From NCBI GenBank assembly GCA_040757115.1, contig JBFLYA010000051.1, forward strand, positions 1 to 20,818: a DNA stretch of 20,818 nt, read 5' to 3'. Within the stretch, counting starts at the first letter, position 1, and the number at the start of each line of letters is the position of its first letter. Source of the DNA: a bacterium. Its GTDB lineage: Bacteria > UBA9089 > CG2-30-40-21 > SBAY01. The position numbers were made by a program, and so were the translations under genes. A model generated the notes under the pieces. It was given only the letters and a program-made list of their open reading frames with translations, made no database searches and was not told where the DNA came from. Of the stretch, positions 8,135 to 15,491 are shown in pieces.

Positions 8135-9073
8135 CTAAAATTTCACTCCTACAGAGATATAATGATTCCTGTCCAGATCTCCACGCACTAGATATGCATA
8201 GTCTAAAGAATAACCTCGTTCGACAAATCCCAGCCCAGCAGTAAAATCTTTTGTTTCATATCCAAATGCATATCCTACTCTTAGATACACATTTAATTCA
8301 CACTCTACATTTAAATATTCCATTCCCACATGAGTTTTAATATCATCTCCTTTAGGTTTAACTAAATCTACACCTAAAAGAATATTGTTTGCATTTGGAA
8401 GTAGAAATTTATAAGAAGCTCCTGCTCGTATATTGAATGGCAATGGATCTTTTTTCTCACGATATTTTACATCTGACCCAAAATTTTGTCCTGCCACCCC
8501 AAAGCTAAGATTTTCTGAAATAAGTAATAATGTCCCAAAATCTATAGCATACGCCTTTGCCTTTATCTCTTCTACCAATTCACTTTGTATCTTTTTAAGA
8601 TTAATTCCTGCTGATAGATTTTTAGTTAGTTTTAGCCCTCCAGATAGACTAATCACATAATCACTTTCTGCCTTTACCTTTCTACAGGGTTTATTCTCAT
8701 AATTAATTTCAATATCACCCACTTGCAATGTAGCAATACTTAGACCAAAGACACTATTTTCTTTCACCCTTTGTGCATAGCCTGCAAAACCATGTTTAAT
8801 ATCCAATAGAGTTGAGTAGAAGAAAGCCGCCTCCTTATGGTCAATTAATGACAAGCCTGCAGGGTTAAAGAAGATACTATCTATGCCATTTGGGCAACTA
8901 ACTCCAATTTCACCTATGCCAGATAGTCGAGCACTTGTGGGAAATTTTAGCACTACCAGAGCAGAAGTTTTATCTCCTGCTTCAGCTTGATGAGTTAATA
9001 ACATAACCCACCATATTGAAAAAACCAGGATAGTTCTTAAAATTATAAAACTTATCACTGTTATCCCCCTCAT
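8135..9073 (-). CDS. PorV/PorQ-like outer-membrane protein
   Basis: The product has 312 residues with a long signal sequence (cleavage near THQAEA, about residue 32). It carries the PorV/PorQ family pattern: TSALVVLKFPTSARLSGIGE followed by GIDSIFFNPAGLSLIDHKE, comparable to the NPAGLAL motif of the paralogue at 2966-4219. It ends ISVGVKF, a standard outer-membrane barrel terminus, and has no tail. The start codon overlaps the stop of the upstream fibronectin-III gene (ATGA), so the two are translationally coupled. By analogy with PorV it may receive or display the FlgD-domain protein encoded beside it; this is inferred from gene pairing. A start at the internal ATG (residue 24) would still leave a short hydrophobic leader but is less likely. 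Confidence 0.85.
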   Translation of the reverse strand: MRGITVISFIILRTILVFSIWWVMLLTHQAEAGDKTSALVVLKFPTSARLSGIGEIGVSCPNGIDSIFFNPAGLSLIDHKEAAFFYSTLLDIKHGFAGYAQRVKENSVFGLSIATLQVGDIEINYENKPCRKVKAESDYVISLSGGLKLTKNLSAGINLKKIQSELVEEIKAKAYAIDFGTLLLISENLSFGVAGQNFGSDVKYREKKDPLPFNIRAGASYKFLLPNANNILLGVDLVKPKGDDIKTHVGMEYLNVECELNVYLRVGYAFGYETKDFTAGLGFVERGYSLDYAYLVRGDLDRNHYISVGVKF

Positions 9074-9987
9074 TTAATCACCGCTATCTTCTTTATTTCA
9101 TTGAAATAGCCACAATCAAAATATACCAAATAAATTCCACTGGCAACTATCTCATCATCTTCATCCTTACCATCCCATTTATCCGTATTATGTGGTCCGG
9201 CATCCCTATAACTATCTACAACTGTTTTTACCAGGAGACCATCTAATGTATAAACCTTAATTTTTACTTTAGCAGCCCATGAAAGGGTATATCTAAATGT
9301 TACTTGTTGTCCTTTTGTTGGGTCAAATAAGTTATCATAGGGGTTAAATTGTGGTCTTAGAGGAGTAGTAGCAGATATTGGTTCAGAATAATTTGAATAT
9401 CCATAACCATCCCGTCCAGCTATTCGATAGTAGTAAGTAGTATTTTCACTTAAATTTTTATCGTAATATGAAGTGGTATTTGCAACTACAGTGGTTATTG
9501 TGCTATAAACTCCATCCACACCCGTTTTTCTTTGAATAGTAAAATCATATTCATCGTCATAGGTATCATTCCAGGATAATTTTATCTCATTCCACCAAAT
9601 TGCATTAGCAATAAGACCAGTTGGTGTTCCAGGTGGTTTATCGTCAATAGTTTTAAATGTCCAGGTACCTCCTTCAGTGAATGTGCCATTGGTAGCAATG
9701 ATTTTCCAGATATACCATGTATCATAGGCTAATTGGTGTAAATTATTATAAAAGGTGGAAGTAGTAGTTCCAATTTTATTTAGAGTAAATGAACGAGTTC
9801 CAAAATACACTTCATAAGTTACAGTACCACCTGTCCATGACCAGACTAAGTCTGTATCTATAGATTGATTAGTTGCATTGTTTGGGGGGATAATTGGTTG
9901 AAGTTCATCAAGTGGCTGAATACCAAAGGTTAAATTTGCAAATACTAATGATAAAAGTAAAACTACTATGAAAACCTTACATTTCAT
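9070..9987 (-). CDS. Secreted fibronectin type III protein with FlgD-like C-terminal domain
   Basis: The protein has 305 residues with a signal peptide (residues 1-22, ending ANLTFG). Residues 29-113 form an Ig/FN3-like domain (NATNQSIDTDLVWSW ... YEVYFGT), and residues 118-209 a typical FN3 domain (KPPGTPTGL ... NTTYYYRIAGRDGYGYSNYS). Residues 213-305 form a FlgD-like Ig domain with DKWDGKDEDDEIVASGIY and final KKIAVIK. The last part matches the C-terminus of the NHL protein at 863-2953 (DKWDGKNDDNEIVSEGVY, KIAVEK), so both probably use the same export or anchoring route. It is first in a two-gene operon with a PorV-like gene. The predicted promoter lies directly upstream, and no ribosome binding site precedes the ATG. 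Confidence 0.87.
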   Translation of the reverse strand: MKCKVFIVVLLLSLVFANLTFGIQPLDELQPIIPPNNATNQSIDTDLVWSWTGGTVTYEVYFGTRSFTLNKIGTTTSTFYNNLHQLAYDTWYIWKIIATNGTFTEGGTWTFKTIDDKPPGTPTGLIANAIWWNEIKLSWNDTYDDEYDFTIQRKTGVDGVYSTITTVVANTTSYYDKNLSENTTYYYRIAGRDGYGYSNYSEPISATTPLRPQFNPYDNLFDPTKGQQVTFRYTLSWAAKVKIKVYTLDGLLVKTVVDSYRDAGPHNTDKWDGKDEDDEIVASGIYLVYFDCGYFNEIKKIAVIK

Positions 9988-9997
9988 CTTAACAGAT

Positions 9998-10026
9998 ATT
10001 ATATTCTATATTCTTAAAATTGTCAA
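9998..10026 (-). promoter_or_regulatory. Consensus sigma-70 promoter of the FN3/PorV-like operon
   Basis: On the minus strand TTGACA (10026-10021), a 17-base spacer and TATAAT (10003-9998) match the bacterial housekeeping consensus exactly. The expected transcription start, about 7 bases past the -10 box (near 9991), is only 4-5 bases before the ATG at 9987, so the mRNA should be leaderless or nearly so. Confidence 0.8.
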
Positions 10027-10042
10027 GGAAATATTGGGGGCA

Positions 10043-10181
10043 TCAGCAATTCTCGGTGAATTTTTAGAGACTGAATTCACCTATGTTGAGGAGAGATAGA
10101 GAAAAATATTTTTCGTAAAGATTTTGAGAGGAAAATAAGGAATAATGAGTCTCTATCTAATTTTTCACCGAGAATTTCTGA
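10043..10181. mobile_element. MITE-like element with about 30-bp terminal inverted repeats
   Basis: TCAGCAATTCTCGGTGAA (10043-10060) matches the reverse complement of 10164-10181 with one mismatch. Inside these, TAGAGACT (10065-10072) pairs with AGTCTCTA (10148-10155) after a short length difference. The whole is 139 bp and has no coding capacity that I trust. It sits between the FN3 operon promoter and the promoter at 10198. No obvious target-site duplication is seen. Confidence 0.6.
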
Positions 10182-10197
10182 AAAGAGCCGATTTTTG

Positions 10198-10226
10198 TTG
10201 ACAAAGGATAAAATTTGTGGTAAAAT
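10198..10226 (+). promoter_or_regulatory. Sigma-70-type promoter upstream of the glycan region
   Basis: TTGACA (10198-10203), a 17-base spacer and TAAAAT (10221-10226) form a near-consensus plus-strand promoter. The next plus-strand features are the dehydratase pseudogene and then the methyltransferase at 10924, so it may drive the whole glycan cassette through the pseudogene. The 15 bases CGATTTTTGTTGACA (10189-10203) recur exactly at 20609-20623. Confidence 0.65.
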
Positions 10227-10278
10227 ATCCTCACAATGGGCACAAATGGATATAATACCCAAAACACTTAAAAAGTAA

Positions 10279-10861
10279 TTTCCTATCAGTTCAGTTCACT
10301 TAGCTATTGTTTCAACCCGTGCTGGTAATACAATAGGCGGCGGAGATTGGGGCAAGGATAGACTTGTTTGTGACTGCATGCGAACCCTTATGGAAGATAA
10401 ACTAATTGAGATTCGCAACCCTAATTCTACTCGTCCGTGGCAGTATGTCCTTGAGCCAGTGAGTGGTTATCTTCTTCTGGCGATGAAGTTATTAACCCAA
10501 GGAAAATAAATTTGCTCAAGCCTGGAATTTTGGTCCACTCGAATTGAAAGGGGTGACAACCAGAGTAGTTGGTAGAAAAGGTGATTGAATTATGGGGGCA
10601 AGGAGAGTGGAAAGATATAAGTTCAAAGGATGAACCTCACGAAACATCTATCTTGCGGATAAACTGGGAAAAAGCGGCTAACTTACTTAACTGGTAACCA
10701 GTTTATACCTGGCAAGAAGCATTACCCAGACAGTTAAGTGGTTTAAGGCATATAAAAATCAAAATGTTGATATGTATGAGGTCTGTGTTAATCAGATTAA
10801 CCAGTACACAAATAAGGCTGGACAATTAAATATTGAGTGGGCTAGTGCTTTATCACATTAA
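10279..10861 (+). pseudogene. rfbG: Remnant of CDP-glucose 4,6-dehydratase (3' half, frameshifted)
   Basis: Translating 10279-10506 gives a segment typical of CDP-glucose 4,6-dehydratase: VSTRAGNTIGGGDWGKDRL, then IEIRNPNSTRPWQYVLEPV and SGYLLLAMKL. The similarity continues in other frames: KFAQAWNFGP from about 10508, VEKVIELWGQGEWKDI from about 10572, and TVKWFKAYKNQ ... DMYE near the end. That requires at least three frameshifts plus an in-frame TAA at 10695-10697, where the family has a charged residue in LGW-x-PV. The N-terminal half, with the Rossmann fold and catalytic residues, is missing, and there is no start codon. The intact enzyme makes CDP-4-keto-6-deoxyglucose for 3,6-dideoxy and related sugars. 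The gene is dead, but it shows that the neighbouring cassette was once linked to CDP-sugar synthesis. Confidence 0.85.
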
Positions 10862-10867
10862 TTTTTG

Positions 10868-10908
10868 GTAACAGGTTAGCCATCTCTCTCAGATGGCTAA
10901 ATTGTTAC
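10868..10908. repeat. 41-bp palindromic repeat, copy 1
   Basis: GTAACAGGTTAGCCATCT (10868-10885) pairs with AGATGGCTAAATTGTTAC (10891-10908) across a 5-base loop, with one G-T pair and one mismatch. It begins 7 bases after the dehydratase remnant ends and stops just before the ribosome binding site of the methyltransferase. An inverted copy lies at 15534-15574. Confidence 0.85.
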
Positions 10909-10923
10909 AAAGGAGGGATATAT

Positions 10924-11595
10924 ATGTTTTTTAAAAACGATCCGTGGTGGGAAATAAATAAATCCCATTTCTGGGATGGAGATGTGAGTATCTCACAATT
11001 ACAGTTAGCAAAAGAGCATAATTTCCGAATAAGAAAGTTAATACCTCCAAGCAATCAAAAAGAAAAAATATGTTTAGATGTAGGATGTGGCTCGGGGTTA
11101 TTCAGTGAACAAATTATAAAAAAGGGATATGATGTAATAGGAACTGATTATGATGAACGAGCAATTAAACTTGCTAAGGAAAGAGGGATTAATACTATTC
11201 AGGTAGATGTAGAGAGAGAAAAAATTCCTTTTGAAAATCAAACCTTTGACTTAATTGTATGTTGTGAAGTGATTGAACATATAAAAAACCCTCACAATAT
11301 GTTAAAGGAAATACACCGAGTGCTAAAAGATGATGGTTTTTTTGTTATTACTACTCCTAATATTGCGTGGTGGTACTTGAGATTAAAAATGTTATTTGGC
11401 ATTTGGGGCGTAATTGAACCAGACCATATTCGTTTCTTTACCCCGCGTTCATTAAAGGAGTGTTTAGATTTTTTTGGGTTTAAGGTTATAAAAGTAGCTT
11501 CTCTTTTCAATCTTCCCCGATTAGGCATCAGGGAATTACCCTATGGTCATTCTATTTCCTATAACTTTGGGTTTCAATGTATTAAGAAAAGGTAG
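10924..11595 (+). CDS. Class I SAM-dependent methyltransferase
   Basis: The protein has 223 residues. The SAM-binding motif I is LDVGCGSGLF (residues 51-60), with acidic residues in VIGTDYDERA (71-80) for the ribose. FDLIVCCEVIEHIKNP follows, in the style of UbiG-like methyltransferases. The C-terminal WWYLRLKMLFGIWG ... HIRFFTPRSL is common in members from polysaccharide clusters. The fold is a soluble cytoplasmic Rossmann domain. It probably methylates a sugar or lipid-linked intermediate of the glycan made by this cassette; the acceptor is unknown. AAGGAGGG lies 7 bases before the ATG. It is the first intact gene after the palindromic repeat, and the next gene starts 5 bases after its stop. 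Confidence 0.85.
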   Translation: MFFKNDPWWEINKSHFWDGDVSISQLQLAKEHNFRIRKLIPPSNQKEKICLDVGCGSGLFSEQIIKKGYDVIGTDYDERAIKLAKERGINTIQVDVEREKIPFENQTFDLIVCCEVIEHIKNPHNMLKEIHRVLKDDGFFVITTPNIAWWYLRLKMLFGIWGVIEPDHIRFFTPRSLKECLDFFGFKVIKVASLFNLPRLGIRELPYGHSISYNFGFQCIKKR

Positions 11596-11600
11596 ATGAT

Positions 11601-12683
11601 ATGGAAAAAGAAAATATGGAGAGATTCAAATCAAAGATTATTTTAGATGATATTGCTCGAATTATTCAAAAGTTAGGTGATAAAATTGAAAGATTAGAAA
11701 ATAAATCTTTTTTAATCACAGGCGCAAATGGAATGCTTCCCAGTTATATGGTTTATGTTTTGACTCGTTTAAATGATATATATTTTAAAGATAAATGTAA
11801 AATTTATGTTTTAACCAGAAACAAGATATTAGATAATGACCGATTAGGTTATAGTTTAAAAAGAGATGATGTTGTTCAAATAACCGTAGATGTCAGTCAA
11901 CCATTTACTTTCAATTATCCAGTTGATTTTATTATTCATGCTGCATCTAAGGCTTCCCCTAAACATTACTTACAACATAGGCTTGATACTATTTTTGCTA
12001 ATGTCAATGGAACTATAATTTTACTTGAATATGCTAGGAAAAATCCAATAGAGAGTTTTTTATATTTTAGCAGTGCAGAGATTTATGGAACACCAGATAT
12101 AAATAATATTCCTACTCCTGAAGATTATATAGGAAGGGTTTCTCATCTCAACAATAGATCTTGTTATGTAGAATCCAAAAAGTTTGCAGAAACTTTATGT
12201 ATGAATTATTTTTGGGAATTTGGTATTCCGGTTAAGATAGTTCGTCCATCTCATATTTTTGGTCCAGAGATTTCATTAGATGATGGTCGGGTTATTGCAG
12301 ATTTTATAAATAATGGATTGAATGGACAGAATATTAAATTATTGAGTAGAGGAACTGCGACAAGGACTTTTTGTGATCTTTCTGATGCAACTATTGCTTT
12401 TTTCCTGGTGTTATTAGCTGATTATAATGGAGAGGTATTTAATATAGGTAATGATTCTGGAGAAATAAGTATGAAGTCTCTGGCAGAAATGATGGTTAAA
12501 CTTTTTGATTATAAGATCAAAGTTGAAATGCCGGAAAAAGAACAGACAGATTATATAGTTGAGTCACCAGAGAGAAGTTGTGTTAGTATTGATAAGATAA
12601 GAAAAAAGTTAGGGTATAACCCCGAAATTACCTTAGAAGAATGCCTTAAAAAAATAATTGCTTATCATAAAGAAAAAATGTAA
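11601..12683 (+). CDS. SDR-family nucleotide-sugar epimerase/dehydratase, decarboxylase-like
   Basis: The protein has 360 residues of the extended short-chain dehydrogenase type. An N-terminal extension of about 35 residues precedes the NAD-binding motif FLITGANGML, in which Pro replaces the third Gly of the usual pattern. Catalytic candidates are Ser158 and Glu160 (FSSAEIYG) and Tyr189-Lys193 (YVESK); the substrate loop is VRPSHIFGP. Arg in TATRTFCDLSD recalls the arginine of UDP-glucuronate decarboxylases. Ser-x-Glu with Tyr-x-x-x-Lys fits a decarboxylase or dehydratase better than a simple epimerase, but the substrate is not readable. It lies between the methyltransferase and the split transketolase, so it probably supplies the keto-sugar or pentose nucleotide used by the cassette. 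A downstream ATG at codon 6 is an alternative start. Confidence 0.82.
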   Translation: MEKENMERFKSKIILDDIARIIQKLGDKIERLENKSFLITGANGMLPSYMVYVLTRLNDIYFKDKCKIYVLTRNKILDNDRLGYSLKRDDVVQITVDVSQPFTFNYPVDFIIHAASKASPKHYLQHRLDTIFANVNGTIILLEYARKNPIESFLYFSSAEIYGTPDINNIPTPEDYIGRVSHLNNRSCYVESKKFAETLCMNYFWEFGIPVKIVRPSHIFGPEISLDDGRVIADFINNGLNGQNIKLLSRGTATRTFCDLSDATIAFFLVLLADYNGEVFNIGNDSGEISMKSLAEMMVKLFDYKIKVEMPEKEQTDYIVESPERSCVSIDKIRKKLGYNPEITLEECLKKIIAYHKEKM

Positions 12684-12701
12684 CCCTTCAGATGGTTGAG
12701 T

Positions 12702-12726
12702 GTCTATGTATCTGAGATACGTAGAC
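12702..12726. repeat. Hairpin in the gap before the transketolase genes
   Basis: GTCTATGTATC (12702-12712) and GATACGTAGAC (12716-12726) form an 11-bp stem with one T-G pair and a 3-base loop (TGA). A competing pair, GTGTCT (12701 area) with AGACAC (12731 area), surrounds it. No T-run follows, so read-through into the transketolase genes is expected. Confidence 0.65.
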
Positions 12727-12781
12727 CACCAGACACCGAAATACCAATAATGCTGATCAAAAAGCTTACAAAAGGTGTTAA

Positions 12782-13594
12782 ATGATTAATGATATAAAAT
12801 ATTTAGAAAATTTAGCAAAACAGGTTAGAGTTAAAATACTTGATATTATTACCACAGCAAAAAGTTCTCATTTAGGCTGTTCTTTTTCCATAGTGGAGAT
12901 TTTAATTGTCTTATATTATGAAATATTAGATATAACATTAGAAAACTGGCGTTCAGTTAATCGAGAGCGGTTTATCTTAAGCAAAGGACATGCCTGTGCA
13001 GCTCTATACACTGTCTTATGGCAAAAAGGTTTTATTACAGAAGATACCTTGAATACCTATTATCAAAATGGTTCCCTTTTGGGAGCCCATCCCTCCTTAG
13101 ACACTATTCCTGGAATTGAAGCCTCTACTGGTTCTTTGGGACATGGTTTGTCAATTGGTTGTGGTTTAGCCTATGCTAATAAATTGAATAATCTAAACAA
13201 AAAGGTTTATGTCTTAATTGGTGATGGAGAATGCAATGAGGGAACGATTTGGGAGGCAGCCTTATTTGCTAATCACCATCGCTTAAATAACCTGATAGTT
13301 ATTTTAGATAGAAATAAAATACAGGGTTACGGTTATACCGAAGAGATTATTAAATTAGAACCGCTACAGATGAAATGGCAGTCTTTTGGGTGGAATGTGT
13401 TACGAGTAAATGGGCATGATATAACTCTTTTAGTGGAGACATTCAATTCGATACAGAACAATGAAGGACCAACAATAATTATAGCGGATACACTTCATGG
13501 GAAATGTGTAGACTTTCTTGAAAATAAATTGGAATGGCATTATCGCTCTCCGACAGAAGAGGAATTTAAAAAAGCAAAGGAATGTTTAGTATAA
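12782..13594 (+). CDS. Transketolase, N-terminal (thiamine-diphosphate-binding) subunit
   Basis: The protein has 270 residues, the usual size for the N-terminal half of a split transketolase. Visible elements are SSHLG with His30, SKGHACAAL with His70, GSLGHGLSIG (117-126), and the thiamine-diphosphate/Mg motif GDGECNEG (147-154) leading to DRNKIQG with Asn178. The enzyme moves a two-carbon ketol unit between sugars. The partner C-terminal subunit starts 4 bases downstream, so the two form one enzyme, probably a heterotetramer. The location inside a glycan cassette and the separate subunits suggest a dedicated role in sugar-nucleotide chemistry rather than the pentose phosphate pathway; this is inference. 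The ribosome binding site is AAAGGTG. The 98-base gap upstream contains a hairpin. Confidence 0.9.
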   Translation: MINDIKYLENLAKQVRVKILDIITTAKSSHLGCSFSIVEILIVLYYEILDITLENWRSVNRERFILSKGHACAALYTVLWQKGFITEDTLNTYYQNGSLLGAHPSLDTIPGIEASTGSLGHGLSIGCGLAYANKLNNLNKKVYVLIGDGECNEGTIWEAALFANHHRLNNLIVILDRNKIQGYGYTEEIIKLEPLQMKWQSFGWNVLRVNGHDITLLVETFNSIQNNEGPTIIIADTLHGKCVDFLENKLEWHYRSPTEEEFKKAKECLV

Positions 13595-13598
13595 TATT

Positions 13599-14516
13599 AT
13601 GAGGACAGCTTTTGTAGATGAATTGTCAAATATTGTTAAACAAGACAAAAATGTTATTTTGATAACCGGGGATATGGGTTATTCTGTTTTTGAAAATTTT
13701 CAAAAACAATTTCCCCAAAATTTTATCAATGCAGGTATTTCAGAAGCCAATATGGTAGGAATTGCGGCTGGTTTGGCTTTGGCAGGTAAAAAAATATTTT
13801 TATATACCTTCGCCTCATTTGATACGATGCGTAGCTTTGAACAGGTGAGAATAGATCTATGTTATCAAAATCTTAATGTCAATATAATTGGTCTGGGAGG
13901 AGGAATTACCTATGGTAAAGAGGGTTCTACTCATCAAGCTTTAGAAGATATTGCCTTGATGAAAAGTCTGCCTAATATGACGGTTTTATGTCCTGGAGAC
14001 CCTATTGAAACTAAGGCATTAGTCTCAGAAATTATAAAAAGAAATGGACCATCTTATATTAGAATAGGTAAAGCAGGTGAACCTATAGTTTATAACCCAA
14101 ATCAGAAGTTTGCCATTGGTAAAAATATTAAATTAAATCAGGGCAAAGATGGTACTATTTTTACTACCGGAAATATGCTGGCTTCAGCTAAACAACTTGT
14201 GTCTGAATTGCACCAGGAAGGACTCAACCTTAATTTATATCAAGTTCATACGATTAAACCATTGGATAAGAGTATAATAAATGATGACCTGGGGAAATTT
14301 ATATTCACCATCGAAGAACATTCAGAAGTAGGAGGATTAGGCTCATCTATAGCGGAATTATTGTATGAGAATAGAATCTACTTACCTTTTTTTAAAATCT
14401 CATTACCTGATGCCTTTATTAAAGAAGTAGGAACTCAAGATTATTTAAGAAATATTTATGGATTGTCGGTAAGTAAGATGAAAAGTAGAATATTATCACA
14501 GGTGAAAAATATATAA
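13599..14516 (+). CDS. Transketolase, C-terminal (pyrimidine-binding) subunit
   Basis: The protein has 305 residues covering the Pyr and C-terminal domains of transketolase. FINAGISEANMVGIAAGLAL contains the glutamate (Glu49) that activates the cofactor aminopyrimidine. YTFASFDTMRSFEQVRIDL and GLGGGITYGKEGSTHQALED follow, and the C-terminal transketolase fold ends with FTIEEHSEVGGLGSSIAELL. Together with the 270-residue protein just upstream it makes a complete transketolase. The start codon lies 4 bases past the upstream stop, so the subunits are co-translated. It is closer in layout to split transketolases and 1-deoxyxylulose-5-phosphate-synthase-like pairs found in specialised pathways than to the single-chain housekeeping enzyme. 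Confidence 0.9.
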   Translation: MRTAFVDELSNIVKQDKNVILITGDMGYSVFENFQKQFPQNFINAGISEANMVGIAAGLALAGKKIFLYTFASFDTMRSFEQVRIDLCYQNLNVNIIGLGGGITYGKEGSTHQALEDIALMKSLPNMTVLCPGDPIETKALVSEIIKRNGPSYIRIGKAGEPIVYNPNQKFAIGKNIKLNQGKDGTIFTTGNMLASAKQLVSELHQEGLNLNLYQVHTIKPLDKSIINDDLGKFIFTIEEHSEVGGLGSSIAELLYENRIYLPFFKISLPDAFIKEVGTQDYLRNIYGLSVSKMKSRILSQVKNI

Positions 14517-14531
14517 AAAGGCAAATTTACG

Positions 14532-15491
14532 ATGAATGAATTAAAGTTATCTATCTTAATACCCACCTATAATCGGGCAAGATATTTAGAAGAATGTCTA
14601 AAATCAATTATTAATTCCTATAAGAATGATGATATTGAAATAATTGTTAGTGATAATTGCTCTGATGATGATACGGAGTTAGTTGTCAAAAATTATAGTT
14701 CAGATTCAAGGATTAGATATTTTCGGAATAAAGAAAATATTGGCTCTGAAAGGAATTATTTAAGCTTATTGGAAAAAGCAAGGGCTAAATATATATTTTT
14801 TCTGACTGATGATGACCAGGTAAAACCACAAGCAATCTCCAAAATAATTAACCTCATTGATAATTCTAATTATGGAATTATTATGGGAGGATATGAAGAT
14901 TTTGATGATGATAAAAAAGAATGTATTAATATTAATATAAAGCATAAAGAATTTAAGTCCTTTGAAAAAGGGGAAGACGGGTTAATCAACCTCTTTTCTT
15001 TAAGTCATATCTTGAGTGGTATAATTGTCAGACGAGATTGTATTGATTTGGCTGAATTTCGAAGTACTATTGGAACTATGTATTGTCAGATGTTCCTGGT
15101 AGGAAGTGTGTTAAATAAAACCACATCCTGCTATTTACCTGAAGTTATAGTTATTCATCGAGTTAATAATCAACTTTTCTGGTCACTCTCAAATGATTAT
15201 AACGCCAGGAAGATATTAGATATTATTGAAAAGGTCTGTCAGGGAGAAAAACTAAAAAAAGCAAAGGGAATTTTGATTAGTCAGCGGGCAAAAGAAACCT
15301 TGTCTAATCTTATTTGTGCAAAAAAAGTTTCCTTAGTTAAGTATTTCAAAACCATCTTTATTTTCTTCCAATTTAAGGAATTTAGATTCAATATATTTTT
15401 TTGGAGAAGTCTGATTTTATCATTCTTATATACTCAAAAACTTAACACAATGAGAAGAAAAATGCTTAAAATATATCGACCTGTGCGGTGA
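14532..15491 (+). CDS. Family 2 (GT-A) glycosyltransferase
   Basis: The protein has 319 residues. The GT-A signature is clear: LSILIPTYNRARYLEECLKS (residues 6-25), IIVSDNCSDDDTE with the nucleotide-binding aspartate (Asp41), and FLTDDDQVKP with the DXD metal site (Asp93-Asp95). A hydrophobic and basic C-terminal region (FKTIFIFFQF ... IFFWRSLILSFLY) could hold the enzyme on the cytoplasmic membrane face. It should transfer a sugar from a nucleotide donor to a lipid-linked glycan. It is the last gene of the cassette, so it is the natural user of the modified sugar made upstream (inference). Donor, acceptor and linkage are unknown. Confidence 0.88.
   Translation: MNELKLSILIPTYNRARYLEECLKSIINSYKNDDIEIIVSDNCSDDDTELVVKNYSSDSRIRYFRNKENIGSERNYLSLLEKARAKYIFFLTDDDQVKPQAISKIINLIDNSNYGIIMGGYEDFDDDKKECININIKHKEFKSFEKGEDGLINLFSLSHILSGIIVRRDCIDLAEFRSTIGTMYCQMFLVGSVLNKTTSCYLPEVIVIHRVNNQLFWSLSNDYNARKILDIIEKVCQGEKLKKAKGILISQRAKETLSNLICAKKVSLVKYFKTIFIFFQFKEFRFNIFFWRSLILSFLYTQKLNTMRRKMLKIYRPVR

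Noticed and set aside
10077-10262. 61-codon minus-strand open frame
   Set aside because: It runs through the MITE-like inverted repeat and across the promoter at 10198, with no domain or ribosome binding site.
10688-10704. Short palindrome AACTGGTAACCAGTT
   Set aside because: It falls inside the dehydratase remnant at the family's conserved W-x-PV region; the arms are only 7 bases and no other copy was seen.
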